A DNA stretch of 64,000 nt from Veillonella sp. VA142 (GTDB lineage: Bacteria > Bacillota > Negativicutes > Veillonellales > Veillonellaceae): contig NZ_RQVN01000002.1 of the NCBI RefSeq assembly GCF_003992135.1, forward strand, positions 62,001 to 126,000. The letters run 5' to 3'. Made by a program: the position numbers and the translations under genes. A model generated the notes under the pieces. The model saw only the letters and a program-made list of their open reading frames with translations. It was not told the origin of the DNA and ran no database searches. Below are positions 1 through 8,449 of this stretch, one piece after another; the first letter of the stretch is position 1, and every line of letters starts with the position of its first letter.

Positions 1-366
1 GTGCGCACTAAGTTGGTAGAAATGCAACGAGATATGGCTTCAGCGGGCGGTGTGATTCTGGACGGTAGGGATATTGGTTCCGTTGTGTTACCTAATGCGG
101 AACTAAAGATCTATTTAACAGCCTCTGTGGAAACTCGTGGCCATCGACGATGGTTGGAATTGAAAGATTCCGAGAACATTTCTTTAGAAGAGGTGTGTCG
201 TACTGTAGCAGAGCGAGATATGATGGATATGAATCGAAAAGAATCTCCTCTTGTATGTGTAGATGATGCCGTGGTTATAGAAACGGATCATCTCAGTATA
301 GAAGAAACGGTACAAACTCTTATCGACTTAATTCGTAAAGCGGAATTAGGAGGCTGTCATGGATAA
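1..366 (+). CDS. cmk: Cytidylate kinase, C-terminal part (cut by window start)
   Basis: Transfers phosphate from ATP to CMP or dCMP in the cytosol. The reading frame is open from base 1, so the gene begins upstream and the GTG at base 1 is probably an internal Val codon. The fragment shows the GRDIGSVVLP motif at residues 22-31 and the arginine-rich lid region (RRWLELKD) that cytidylate kinases have in their C-terminal half. The stop overlaps the start of plsC by 8 bases, so the two are translationally coupled. The order cmk-plsC-ispH/rpsA is common in Firmicutes. The N-terminal P-loop lies outside the window. Confidence 0.93.
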   Translation: MRTKLVEMQRDMASAGGVILDGRDIGSVVLPNAELKIYLTASVETRGHRRWLELKDSENISLEEVCRTVAERDMMDMNRKESPLVCVDDAVVIETDHLSIEETVQTLIDLIRKAELGGCHG

Positions 367-964
367 ATTTTCTGAATGCTTATGGCGATCTGCGTTTACG
401 ATCGTTTATGGATGGTGGTATAGAACAAAGGTATATGGGAAAGAAAATGTACCTAAAGAAGGGCCGGTTATCATTTCTCCAAATCATAAGAGTAATAACG
501 ACCCACCTCTATGTGGATTTGCCTTGCCGCGTCATGTGAATTTTATGGCGAAAGAGGAATTATTTAGAAATCCAATTTCAAAATTAGTGTGTACTTGGTT
601 AGGAGCCTTTCCGGTACGCCGTGGTGGAGTTGATAAAGTAGCTATTCGTCATGCTATGAATTTATTAAAAGAAAACTTAATGCTTGGTATTTTTCCAGAA
701 GGAACACGACAAAAGGGTGACACTTTAGGGCGCTTTCATGATGGCGTGGCTTCTATGGCGTTGCGCACAGGAGTACCAGTAGTACCAGTGGCTATTGTGG
801 GCAGCGACAAAATGATACGTGGAGAAGTAGCTGTTATCATTGGAAAACCAATTGCAGTAGCAAAAGCAAAAGCAACTGTAGAGGCTATTGCAGATGTGAA
901 CCAAGTGGTAAAAGTAGCGATTCAAACTATGATTGATGAATATAAAGCTGGTAAGTATAAATAG
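359..964 (+). CDS. plsC: 1-acyl-sn-glycerol-3-phosphate acyltransferase
   Basis: Acylates lysophosphatidic acid to phosphatidic acid at the inner membrane, the second acylation in phospholipid synthesis. The catalytic HX4D motif is at H43-D48 and the glycerol-phosphate-binding motif FPEGTR is at residues 112-117. At 201 aa it is normal for a short bacterial PlsC. The ATG overlaps the cmk stop and ispH-rpsA follows after 9 bases, so all three are probably cotranscribed. PlsY and GpsA, which supply the preceding steps, are encoded 3.4 kb downstream. Confidence 0.93.
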   Translation: MDKFSECLWRSAFTIVYGWWYRTKVYGKENVPKEGPVIISPNHKSNNDPPLCGFALPRHVNFMAKEELFRNPISKLVCTWLGAFPVRRGGVDKVAIRHAMNLLKENLMLGIFPEGTRQKGDTLGRFHDGVASMALRTGVPVVPVAIVGSDKMIRGEVAVIIGKPIAVAKAKATVEAIADVNQVVKVAIQTMIDEYKAGKYK

Positions 965-973
965 GGGAATACT

Positions 974-2881
974 ATGTTTACAATACGATTAGCAGAAAAT
1001 TGTGGTTTTTGTTATGGAGTAAAGCGTGCTGTTACGATGGCAGAAAAAGCGGCTGATTCAAAAGATGTGAGTTATACATTGGGACCCATTATTCATAATC
1101 CTCAAGTAGTAGGTCGATTAGAAGATAATGGTGTGTATGCTATCAATGAATTAAGTGATGTTGAAGAAGGTACTGTTATCATTCGATCTCATGGGGTTGG
1201 ACCAGAAGTGTATGAAGAGGCAGAAACACGTGGATTACCAGTGATTGATGCCACTTGTCCACATGTACAAAAGGCGCAACGAGATGCCAAGTCTGTAGTG
1301 GATGAAGGATTAACATTAGTTATTTTAGGGGAAAAGAAACATCCAGAGGTAAAGAGTATTAATCTTTGGGCAGGTAACAAAGGTATTATTGTAGAAACAG
1401 AAGAAGATGCTCAAAATATTCAATTCGTGGAAAAAATTGGGGTTGTAGTACAAACTACCTTTTCACAATTTAAGTTTCAAAGTATAATAAAAATATTAGA
1501 ACAAAAATCTAATGAGCAAAAGATCTTCAAGACAATTTGTCAGGCCACTGAGGAACGTCAAAATTCTGCTGTAGCTTTGGCGAAAGAAGTAGATCTTATG
1601 ATCGTGGTAGGTGGGAAAAACTCTGGCAACACGACTAGATTAGCAGAAGTATGTCGTGATGTAGGGTGTACTACATATCACATCGAAACTGCTACTGAAA
1701 TACGAATGACGTGGTTGAAGGACGTCACAACAGTAGGAGTCACGGCTGGTGCATCGACACCAGACTGGATAATTAAGGAGGTCATTCAGACGATGGAAAA
1801 TTTTGCAGAATTATTTGCAGCATCAGAAGCGCAAGCAGAAGAATTTAAGAAAGGTAATGTGATTGAAGGGGAAGTTGTACAAATCGATGACGAACGTGCA
1901 TATGTATCCTTTGGCTACAAAACAGAAGCACAATTAGAGAGAAAAGAAATAGCGTACCCTACACCAGCTTCTGCTAAAGATGTATTAAAGGAAGGCGATA
2001 AAATCAAAGCTGTTATCCTTAACCACATCAAAGAAGATAGCCCAATCTATCTTTCTATCACTCGTTTGGCTAAAGATGAAGATTGGCAATATGTTATTGA
2101 AGCACAAGAAAAAGATGAGCCAATTATCTGTAAAGGTGTGGATGCAATTCCTGCAGGTTTAGTCGTAACTGTTAAGTCTTTACGTGGTTTTATTCCACTT
2201 TCCCAAGGTGACATTCACTTCGTGAAATCCCTTGATAACTTAGTAGGTACAGAATTCGAAGCTAAAGTACTTGAAGTTGAAGAAAAGAAAAACCGTTTGG
2301 TTCTTTCCCGCCGTGAAGTGCTTGAAGTGGAACGCCAAGCTAAATTAAAAGAAGCGTTAGCAAATGTAGAAGTTGGCGGTACTTACAAAGGTACTGTTCG
2401 TAAAATCATGCCTTATGGTGCATTCGTTGATATCGGAGGAATCGAAGGGTTACTTCATATTTCCGACATCTCTTGGCAAAAAATTAAACGCGTTGAAGAC
2501 GTGTTAACAGTTGGTCAAGAAATCGACGTTAAATTACAATCTTTTGATGAAGAAAACAGCAAAATCTCTTTATCTTTAAAAGCATTATCCAAAAGCCCAT
2601 GGGACGTTGCAGAAGAAACAGTCCATGTAGGTGATGTGGTAACTGGTAAAGTAGTTCGCACAGTTCAATACGGTGCATTCGTTGCTATCAACGATGATAT
2701 CCAAGGTTTACTTCACATCTCTCAGGTGACTAAACAACGTAATGCAAAAGTAGAAGATTACTTGAGCCGTGGTCAAGAAGTAGAAGTAGAAGTAATTTCT
2801 TTCAACAAAGACGAAAAGAAATTAGGTTTAAAATTAACTGAGTTAATAGAACCAGTAGCCACTGAAGAAGAAGCTGAATAA
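974..2881 (+). CDS. ispH: 4-hydroxy-3-methylbut-2-enyl diphosphate reductase fused to ribosomal protein S1
   Basis: Single 635-aa ORF joining two unrelated functions. Residues 1 to about 280 are IspH (LytB), the [4Fe-4S] enzyme making IPP and DMAPP in the last MEP-pathway step. The three cluster cysteines are C13 (in GFCYGV), C95 (in DATCPH) and C189 (in TICQAT). Residues about 293-625 hold four S1 RNA-binding domains starting near 293, 380, 470 and 555; the third and fourth contain GAFVDIGGIEGLLHIS-type cores. There is no frameshift or stop between the halves. Codon use looks richer in C-ending and highly expressed codons in the S1 half. The fusion is known in Negativicutes and some Clostridia. 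IspDF, also in this window, acts in the same pathway. Confidence 0.95.
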   Translation: MFTIRLAENCGFCYGVKRAVTMAEKAADSKDVSYTLGPIIHNPQVVGRLEDNGVYAINELSDVEEGTVIIRSHGVGPEVYEEAETRGLPVIDATCPHVQKAQRDAKSVVDEGLTLVILGEKKHPEVKSINLWAGNKGIIVETEEDAQNIQFVEKIGVVVQTTFSQFKFQSIIKILEQKSNEQKIFKTICQATEERQNSAVALAKEVDLMIVVGGKNSGNTTRLAEVCRDVGCTTYHIETATEIRMTWLKDVTTVGVTAGASTPDWIIKEVIQTMENFAELFAASEAQAEEFKKGNVIEGEVVQIDDERAYVSFGYKTEAQLERKEIAYPTPASAKDVLKEGDKIKAVILNHIKEDSPIYLSITRLAKDEDWQYVIEAQEKDEPIICKGVDAIPAGLVVTVKSLRGFIPLSQGDIHFVKSLDNLVGTEFEAKVLEVEEKKNRLVLSRREVLEVERQAKLKEALANVEVGGTYKGTVRKIMPYGAFVDIGGIEGLLHISDISWQKIKRVEDVLTVGQEIDVKLQSFDEENSKISLSLKALSKSPWDVAEETVHVGDVVTGKVVRTVQYGAFVAINDDIQGLLHISQVTKQRNAKVEDYLSRGQEVEVEVISFNKDEKKLGLKLTELIEPVATEEEAE

Positions 2882-2895
2882 TTTCTATATAATAG

Positions 2896-2934
2896 AAGAA
2901 CAGTGGGTCCAATTGGACTTACTGTTCTTTTTTT
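2896..2934 (+). terminator. Rho-independent terminator after ispH-rpsA
   Basis: A 9-bp perfect outer stem (AAGAACAGT at 2896-2904 with ACTGTTCTT at 2921-2929) is followed by a run of seven T. It closes the cmk-plsC-ispH transcript. Confidence 0.85.
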
Positions 2935-2947
2935 GCGTTTGTTTATG

Positions 2948-2956
2948 TGTTACAAT
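2948..2956 (+). promoter_or_regulatory. Possible extended -10 promoter for der-plsY-gpsA
   Basis: TGT followed by TACAAT forms an extended -10 element between the upstream terminator and der. No convincing -35 is seen, so this is tentative. Confidence 0.4.
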
Positions 2957-3019
2957 ATAAATTGATAAACTATGTATTCTTACTCTTCCTGTAGGGAAGT
3001 TAAAATATGAGGTGAAAGT

Positions 3020-4354
3020 ATGTCGAAACCTTTAGTTGCGGTCGTGGGAAGACCGAATGTAGGGAAATCTACATTATTTAATGCCATTGTAAATAAACGG
3101 ATTTCTATTGTAGAAGATATTCCAGGAGTCACACGAGATAGAATTTATTTCGATGCAGAGTGGTTGCAACGAGAATTTACCATGATCGATACTGGTGGGA
3201 TTGAATTTGTTACCGCAGAAAGTCATGAAATTCCTAAGATGATGCGTTTTCAAGCGCAATTAGCTATTGAAGAAGCTGATGTTATCCTTTTTGTTGTAGA
3301 TGGTAAACAGGGAATTACTATCGCTGATGAAGAAGTGGCGAATTTATTGCGTGCTAGCGGTAAGCCTGTAATTCTTGTAGTTAATAAAATCGATAGTATC
3401 AACCAAGAAGCTAATATTTATGAGTTTTATAATTTAGGTATAGGTGACCCTATCGGTGTTTCTGCCAAAAATTTGATGAACTTAGGTGATTTGCTAGATG
3501 ATGTGGTGAAACATTTCCCTCCACAAAGTGCTAGTGAGGAAGATGAGGATACAATACATGTTGCTTTGATTGGTCGTCCTAATGTAGGTAAATCATCTCT
3601 TACCAATGCTTTATTAGGACAAGAGCGTGTTATAGTCAGTGATGTAGCAGGGACTACACGTGATTCTATCGATACACATTGGAGTCATGATGGACAGGAT
3701 TTTGTGTTAATTGATACTGCGGGTATGCGTCGTAAATCACGCATTGATGTACCTGTAGAGCGTTACAGTATTGTTCGTTCACTTCGGGCCATTGATCGTT
3801 CGGATATTGTAGTGCTAGTATTAGATGCTACAGATGGGGTTACAGAACAAGATAAAAAAATTGTTGGGTATGCTCATGAATCTGGTAAGGGGTTAGTGAT
3901 TGTTGTTAATAAATGGGATTTGATTGAAAAAGATGACAAAACTACGTTGCGATTCACAGAAGATATTTATGATGAAATGGCATTCCTACGGTATGCACCT
4001 ATCTTATTTGCATCTGCTTTAACGAAACAACGTGTTCATCGTTTAGCAGAACTTATCAAATATGTATCTGAGCAACAACATATGCGTATTTCTACAAGTG
4101 TATTAAATCAACTATTATCAGATGCTCAAACAGTAAACCCAGTGCCATCTCGTGGGGGACGGATTCCTAAAATTTATTATATGACACAGGCAAGCGTAAA
4201 ACCTCCTACTTTCATTTTATTTGTGAATGAACCAGAATTAATTCATTTCTCCTATGTGCGTTTCTTGGAGAACCGTCTTCGTGAATCATTTGGCTTTGAA
4301 GGGACTCCAATTCGATTAGTACTTCGTGGTAAGAAGGGAACTGATGAAGAATGA
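3020..4354 (+). CDS. der: Ribosome biogenesis GTPase Der (EngA)
   Basis: Essential double GTPase for 50S subunit assembly. Two tandem G domains are visible: G1 loops at residues 10-18 and 185-193, both GRPNVGKS, and G4 motifs NKID at 122-125 and NKWD at 297-300. A C-terminal KH-like domain runs to residue 444. Length is typical of the family. A good ribosome-binding site (GAGGTGAAAG) precedes the ATG. The stop overlaps the plsY start by 4 bases (ATGA). It follows a terminator and probably starts a new operon with plsY and gpsA. Confidence 0.96.
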   Translation: MSKPLVAVVGRPNVGKSTLFNAIVNKRISIVEDIPGVTRDRIYFDAEWLQREFTMIDTGGIEFVTAESHEIPKMMRFQAQLAIEEADVILFVVDGKQGITIADEEVANLLRASGKPVILVVNKIDSINQEANIYEFYNLGIGDPIGVSAKNLMNLGDLLDDVVKHFPPQSASEEDEDTIHVALIGRPNVGKSSLTNALLGQERVIVSDVAGTTRDSIDTHWSHDGQDFVLIDTAGMRRKSRIDVPVERYSIVRSLRAIDRSDIVVLVLDATDGVTEQDKKIVGYAHESGKGLVIVVNKWDLIEKDDKTTLRFTEDIYDEMAFLRYAPILFASALTKQRVHRLAELIKYVSEQQHMRISTSVLNQLLSDAQTVNPVPSRGGRIPKIYYMTQASVKPPTFILFVNEPELIHFSYVRFLENRLRESFGFEGTPIRLVLRGKKGTDEE

Positions 4355-4950
4355 TAACAATGGAAATTGCTGTATTAGTTTTGATTGCTTACGTAATAGG
4401 TTCCATTCCTACAGGCTTAATTATTGGAAAACTTTTTTTCCATACTGATGTGCGTCAATATGGCAGTAAAAATATTGGTGCTACTAATACCTATCGAGTA
4501 TTAGGTATGAAAGCAGCCCTACCAGTGTTCTTAGGTGATGCAGGAAAAGGAGCTATTGGTGTGCTCTTGTTTTCACCGAATCCAGAATGGATGATTGTAG
4601 GTGGCTTATGTGCCATGATTGGACATAATTGGTCTATTTTTCTTAGGTTTTCCGGTGGTAGAGGGGTTGCTACTGGATTAGGCGTGCTCATTGCATTATC
4701 ACCGATTGCTGCATTAATTTGCTTTGCTGTGTGGGCTAGTATTGTAAAGTTCACTTCCTATGTATCCTTAGGCTCCATCGTGGCAGCTACACTAGTACCT
4801 ATTGTTATGTACTATTTATCTGAACCATTACCATATATTATTTTTGGCGTTGTAGCAGCATTGTTCGTCGTATTCCGTCATAGAGAAAATATTATGCGTC
4901 TTTTACAAGGAAAAGAATTAGCTGTGAAACGTATTACAAAGGATGAGTAA
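4351..4950 (+). CDS. plsY: Acyl-phosphate:glycerol-3-phosphate acyltransferase PlsY
   Basis: Multi-pass inner-membrane enzyme that acylates glycerol-3-phosphate from acyl-phosphate, the first step in phospholipid synthesis. The sequence shows the conserved YVIGSIPTG N-terminus, the GSKNIGATNTYRV loop and the SGGRGVATGLG motif, with hydrophobic segments throughout. At 199 aa it is normal size. The ATG at 4351 overlaps the der stop; an in-frame ATG at 4360 is an alternative. gpsA follows after 2 bases and supplies the glycerol-3-phosphate substrate. Confidence 0.95.
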   Translation: MITMEIAVLVLIAYVIGSIPTGLIIGKLFFHTDVRQYGSKNIGATNTYRVLGMKAALPVFLGDAGKGAIGVLLFSPNPEWMIVGGLCAMIGHNWSIFLRFSGGRGVATGLGVLIALSPIAALICFAVWASIVKFTSYVSLGSIVAATLVPIVMYYLSEPLPYIIFGVVAALFVVFRHRENIMRLLQGKELAVKRITKDE

Positions 4951-4952
4951 TT

Positions 4953-5954
4953 ATGAAAATTGCAGTTATTGGCTCTGGTAGCTGGGGTACTGCATTAGCT
5001 CTGAAAGGGATAGAGGCAGGCCACCAAGTGACCATGTATTGTCGTACGGAAGAAAAGGCCAATTATTTACGTGAATATCGGATTAATCCTTATTTACCAG
5101 AGGTAGTATTACCGAGTTCACTTGAGTTTCAGCATTCTTACGAAACTGCCTTGGAAGGTGCAGATGTAGTGTTATTAGTTACACCATCTAGTTATGTACG
5201 AAGTACTTTACAGGAGTTGAAACAGTATTTAGAACCATCTATGATTATTGTAGGGTGCTCTAAAGGATTGGAAAAAGATAGTGAAAAGCGATTATCCTTG
5301 GTTATTGAAGAAGAAGTTCAAGGTTTAGTGAAAGCGATGGCTATTTTATCTGGTCCAAATCATGCGGAAGAAGTAGGCCGCAATTTGCCGGCTGCTACAG
5401 TGGTAGCCAGCCAACAGGAAGAGGCTATCTGTATATTACAAAAAGCTTTGGGGGGACCAAGCTTTCGGGTGTACGGTAATACAGATGTAATCGGTGTTGA
5501 ATTAGGGGGGGCTACAAAGAACATCATAGCCTTAGCAGCAGGTATAGCGCATGGCATGTGTTTAGGAGATAATTTGTTGGCAGCCTTACTGACTCGTGGA
5601 CTTCATGAAATGACGAAGTTTGGCGTTGCCATGGGAGCAAAGGCGGAAACTTATGCAGGACTTTCAGGAATGGGGGATTTAATCGCTACATGTATGAGTC
5701 CTCATAGTCGAAATCGTCGGGCGGGTCAAAAGTTAGCCGATGGAGAGACTATGGAAGATATAATCATCCATTCCCAAATGGTGGTGGAAGGATTTTTTGC
5801 TGTTCGTATCATTTATGACTTAGCCAAGGCAAAGGGGATTGATATGCCTATCACGAATGCACTGTATGAGGTATTATATCATCAGGTTCCTCCTACGGAA
5901 GTGTTGATGCAGTTGATGATGCGTGATGTAAAACAAGAAGTTTGCAATAAGTAA
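4953..5954 (+). CDS. gpsA: NAD(P)H-dependent glycerol-3-phosphate dehydrogenase
   Basis: Reduces dihydroxyacetone phosphate to sn-glycerol-3-phosphate for phospholipids. The N-terminal Rossmann motif is GSGSWGTA at residues 7-14, and the family motifs ILSGPNHAEE, GATKNIIALAAG and GLSGMGDL are present. The family's usual length matches the 333 aa here. It lies 2 bases after plsY, so the precursor enzyme and the acyltransferase are made together. Confidence 0.95.
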   Translation: MKIAVIGSGSWGTALALKGIEAGHQVTMYCRTEEKANYLREYRINPYLPEVVLPSSLEFQHSYETALEGADVVLLVTPSSYVRSTLQELKQYLEPSMIIVGCSKGLEKDSEKRLSLVIEEEVQGLVKAMAILSGPNHAEEVGRNLPAATVVASQQEEAICILQKALGGPSFRVYGNTDVIGVELGGATKNIIALAAGIAHGMCLGDNLLAALLTRGLHEMTKFGVAMGAKAETYAGLSGMGDLIATCMSPHSRNRRAGQKLADGETMEDIIIHSQMVVEGFFAVRIIYDLAKAKGIDMPITNALYEVLYHQVPPTEVLMQLMMRDVKQEVCNK

Positions 5955-5986
5955 TGAACTATGAGGAAGATTTCATAAAAAATCTA

Positions 5987-6015
5987 TTGTACCACATAGT
6001 AAAATCATGTAGAAT
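5987..6015 (+). promoter_or_regulatory. Probable sigma-A promoter for rsmD-coaD
   Basis: TTGTAC (5987-5992), a 17-bp spacer and TAGAAT (6010-6015) lie 25-50 bases upstream of the rsmD start in an 85-bp gap. Confidence 0.5.
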
Positions 6016-6039
6016 ATACAAGTACAGGTAGTAAAATAT

Positions 6040-6585
6040 ATGAGAATTATTTCAGGGACAGCTAAAGGGCATACTATACAAGCTCCAAAAGGTATGGATA
6101 CAAGACCTACACAAGATCGAGTGCGTGAAAGTATTTGTAATGTCATACAAAGTCGAAGAGGATTTTTTGAGGCGCAGGTGCTAGATTTATTTTCTGGAAC
6201 AGGTGCGCTCGCCATCGAATCTTTGAGCCGCGGTGCTAGTCATGCTGTTGCGGTAGATACGCGTACTGATACGTGCATTAGTAAGAATGCACAACATTGT
6301 AAGGTAGAAGACCGATTGGAAATTATGAAATGTACTATGGAATCGGCACTTTCACGGCTACAAGGAAGACAGTTTCAGTTGATATTTTCAGATCCTCCTT
6401 ACGAAAAAGGGTATGTTCAAAAAACGTTGGTCTTAGTGGAAGAGTTACAATTACTTACCGAAGATGGCTTTTTAATTATAGAACGCCATAAGAATGAAAC
6501 ATTAGAATTATTGCCCAAGTGGGTGGTTGTAAAAGCCTTATCCTTTGGGTATACTCGCGTTGATATTTTATGTCGAGAACCGTAG
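6040..6585 (+). CDS. rsmD: 16S rRNA (guanine966-N2)-methyltransferase RsmD
   Basis: SAM-dependent methyltransferase acting on assembled small subunits. The N-terminus MRIISGTAKG is diagnostic, the SAM-binding motif DLFSGTGALAIE is at 49-60, and the catalytic DPPY motif is at 118-121. 181 aa is typical. coaD follows 15 bases downstream, the widely conserved rsmD-coaD pair. Confidence 0.95.
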   Translation: MRIISGTAKGHTIQAPKGMDTRPTQDRVRESICNVIQSRRGFFEAQVLDLFSGTGALAIESLSRGASHAVAVDTRTDTCISKNAQHCKVEDRLEIMKCTMESALSRLQGRQFQLIFSDPPYEKGYVQKTLVLVEELQLLTEDGFLIIERHKNETLELLPKWVVVKALSFGYTRVDILCREP

Positions 6586-6600
6586 AAAGGGGCTTATATC

Positions 6601-7092
6601 GTGAGAATTGGGGTTTGTCCAGGTAGTTTTGATCCTGTCACTAATGGGCATATAGATATATTTGAGCGAGCTAGTAAACTAGTAGATAAGTTAATCATAG
6701 TGATTTTAGAAAATCCGAATAAAAAGTATTTATTTACCTTGGATGAACGGGCTCGGTTAATTCGTCAATCAGTAGCACATATCCCAAATGTTGAAGTGGA
6801 TTTTGGAACTGGTTTGTTGAATGATTATGTCAGATCAAGAGATAGCCATATTATTATCCGTGGTCTACGTGCACTAAGTGACTTTGAATACGAGTTTCAG
6901 CGTGCTTTATTTTCAAAATATTTGGATGATGATATTGAAACTGTATTTATTATGACTAATAATAAATATGCCTTTGTAAGCTCTACGGGTATACGAGAAT
7001 TAGCTAAATATGGTGGTAAATTAGAGGGTTTGGTGCCTACTGTTGTGAAACAAGCCCTAGAGAATAAATTTAAAACAGTACAAGAACAATAG
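6601..7092 (+). CDS. coaD: Phosphopantetheine adenylyltransferase
   Basis: Fourth step of CoA synthesis: ATP plus 4'-phosphopantetheine gives dephospho-CoA. The nucleotidyltransferase motif GSFDPVTNGH lies at residues 8-17 and the C-terminal VSSTGIRELA motif is present. The start is GTG, fixed by the conserved MRIGVCPGSFDP N-terminus. 163 aa is normal. CoaBC, which acts just before, and CoaE, which acts just after, are also in this window but in separate operons. Confidence 0.95.
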   Translation: MRIGVCPGSFDPVTNGHIDIFERASKLVDKLIIVILENPNKKYLFTLDERARLIRQSVAHIPNVEVDFGTGLLNDYVRSRDSHIIIRGLRALSDFEYEFQRALFSKYLDDDIETVFIMTNNKYAFVSSTGIRELAKYGGKLEGLVPTVVKQALENKFKTVQEQ

Positions 7093-7101
7093 GAGGAGAC
7101 T

Positions 7102-7542
7102 ATGAGAACGGAAAAATTATTAGAAGAGTTGGAAAATTTGATTGTTACAAGTAACAATATGATTATGACAAATAAAAAATTAATTGAAGAAGAAGAAATT
7201 ATGCGTATAGTAGATGCCTTAACAGAATCTTTACCACTTGAATTAGAAGAGTCTCGTCGTATTGTAGCAGAACGTGATCGCATTGTAGCGGAAGGTCAAA
7301 AACAAGCAGATGCTTTGATTGAGCAAGCAAAAGAATATATCCAAAAGTTGACAGAAGAAAGTGAATTAGTGAAACAAGCTCAAGAGCATGCTAATCATAT
7401 TATTGCGGAAGCTAACAAATCCTCCGAAGAACTTAAAAATAGCTCTATTCAATACGCTAGTGATGTGTTCAAATATGTAGAATCTAATTTAGAACGCACT
7501 TTAGAAGCATTACAAGAAAATCGTCAAACATTATATAAATAA
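7102..7542 (+). CDS. Coiled-coil protein of unknown function next to coaD
   Basis: 146 aa, strongly helical, rich in Glu, Gln, Ala and Leu with heptad-like spacing over most of its length and no signal peptide, membrane segment or cysteine. The middle (around residues 53-110, with repeated AEGQKQADALIEQA-like stretches) resembles the stalks of F/V-ATPase peripheral subunits and DivIVA-like proteins, so automatic annotation may call it an ATPase subunit; nothing in its context supports that. It starts 9 bases after coaD with a strong ribosome-binding site (AGGAGGAG) and ends at a terminator, so it is the last gene of the rsmD operon. Confidence 0.75.
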   Translation: MRTEKLLEELENLIVTSNNMIMTNKKLIEEEEIMRIVDALTESLPLELEESRRIVAERDRIVAEGQKQADALIEQAKEYIQKLTEESELVKQAQEHANHIIAEANKSSEELKNSSIQYASDVFKYVESNLERTLEALQENRQTLYK

Positions 7543-7550
7543 TTCACTTT

Positions 7551-7586
7551 AGACTGTAGCAAGATATAATTTGTTACAGTCTTTTT
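7551..7586 (+). terminator. Rho-independent terminator after the coiled-coil gene
   Basis: A stem of about 12 bp with one mismatch (AGACTGTAGCAA at 7551-7562 against TTGTTACAGTCT at 7571-7582) runs into a T tract. Its 3' arm is nearly identical to that of the terminator at 8281-8325. The rest of the 7543-7787 gap shows no ORF or RNA that I recognise; a weak TTGAAA/CATACT pair (7705-7734, 18-bp spacer) could serve the next gene. Confidence 0.8.
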
Positions 7587-7787
7587 GTATGTAAAATAGA
7601 TGGTATACATTTTTACTTTTAACGGTATTAGAAATGCCATGTTAGATACTATCGATTTAAAGTACTATATGCCTATGTAAGCAAGGGATAATTCATAGTT
7701 AATTTTGAAAGAAATTAAAAGGAGTTTTCATACTCTTGTCGAATACTAACAATATCAGTTTCATGTAATACTAAGAGGAGGTATACT

Positions 7788-8234
7788 ATGAATTTTGAAA
7801 TTCGTAATGGCCACGATTATATTGATGAAGTTAAAGATTTATTTGTAGAGTATGTACGATCCTTAGGCGTATCCGCTAATGTGAGAGAGTTTCATGGGTT
7901 GGAAAACAAATATAAAGGTGAAGGAGAAGCTTTGTATATTGCTTTCATTGATAACAAACCAGCTGGTTGTGTAGCGTTACGCAATGTAGATAGTAAAACA
8001 GCAGCTATGAAACGCTTGTACGTTCGCCCTGCATTTAGGCATAGCTCGTTAGGTACTAATATGGCAAAATTAGTAGTGGAAGATGCTCGTGAATTTGGAT
8101 ATAAAACATTGTTGTTAGATACATTACCGAGTATGGAAAATGCAAAAGAGTTATACACAACGTTAGGATTTAAAAAATTAGATAGTACGAAGAAAGCAGT
8201 AAAAACTGTAGTTCATTTATCATTGCCTTTATAG
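7788..8234 (+). CDS. GNAT-family N-acetyltransferase
   Basis: 148-aa acetyl-CoA-dependent acyltransferase, substrate unknown. The GNAT fold is seen in the MKRLYVRPAFRHSSLGTNM segment (motif A, degenerate pyrophosphate loop) followed by GYKTLLLDTLPSMENAKELY and the GF of LGFKKL near the C-terminus. It has its own strong ribosome-binding site (GAGGAGG). It is a one-gene unit between two closely related terminators. Small-molecule versus protein substrate cannot be decided from sequence. Confidence 0.88.
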   Translation: MNFEIRNGHDYIDEVKDLFVEYVRSLGVSANVREFHGLENKYKGEGEALYIAFIDNKPAGCVALRNVDSKTAAMKRLYVRPAFRHSSLGTNMAKLVVEDAREFGYKTLLLDTLPSMENAKELYTTLGFKKLDSTKKAVKTVVHLSLPL

Positions 8235-8280
8235 AGGCTGATCATTGATGGATTTTTTATTCATAAGATACATAAGAAAG

Positions 8281-8325
8281 AAGCTGTGACAAATTATGTA
8301 CATCGTAATTTGTTACGGCTTTTTT
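8281..8325 (+). terminator. Rho-independent terminator after the GNAT gene
   Basis: A long stem (8281-8296 against 8306-8321, two non-canonical positions) is followed by a T run. It shares the sequence TAATTTGTTAC with the terminator at 7551-7586. Confidence 0.82.
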
Positions 8326-8388
8326 ACAAATGGAGTTTCTTGACCTTTCATAGAGAAAAATATAGATGTATTACTAAGCAAGATGCTG

Positions 8389-8394
8389 TATAAT
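8389..8394 (+). promoter_or_regulatory. Possible -10 element for coaBC
   Basis: A consensus TATAAT lies about 55 bases upstream of the coaBC start. A -35 at the right distance is poor (TGTATT, 16-bp spacer). Confidence 0.4.
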
Positions 8395-8449
8395 AGGGTG
8401 AGTGAAGAGAGTCTATTAATCGAATTAGTTCTATAGGAAGGTGAGACCT

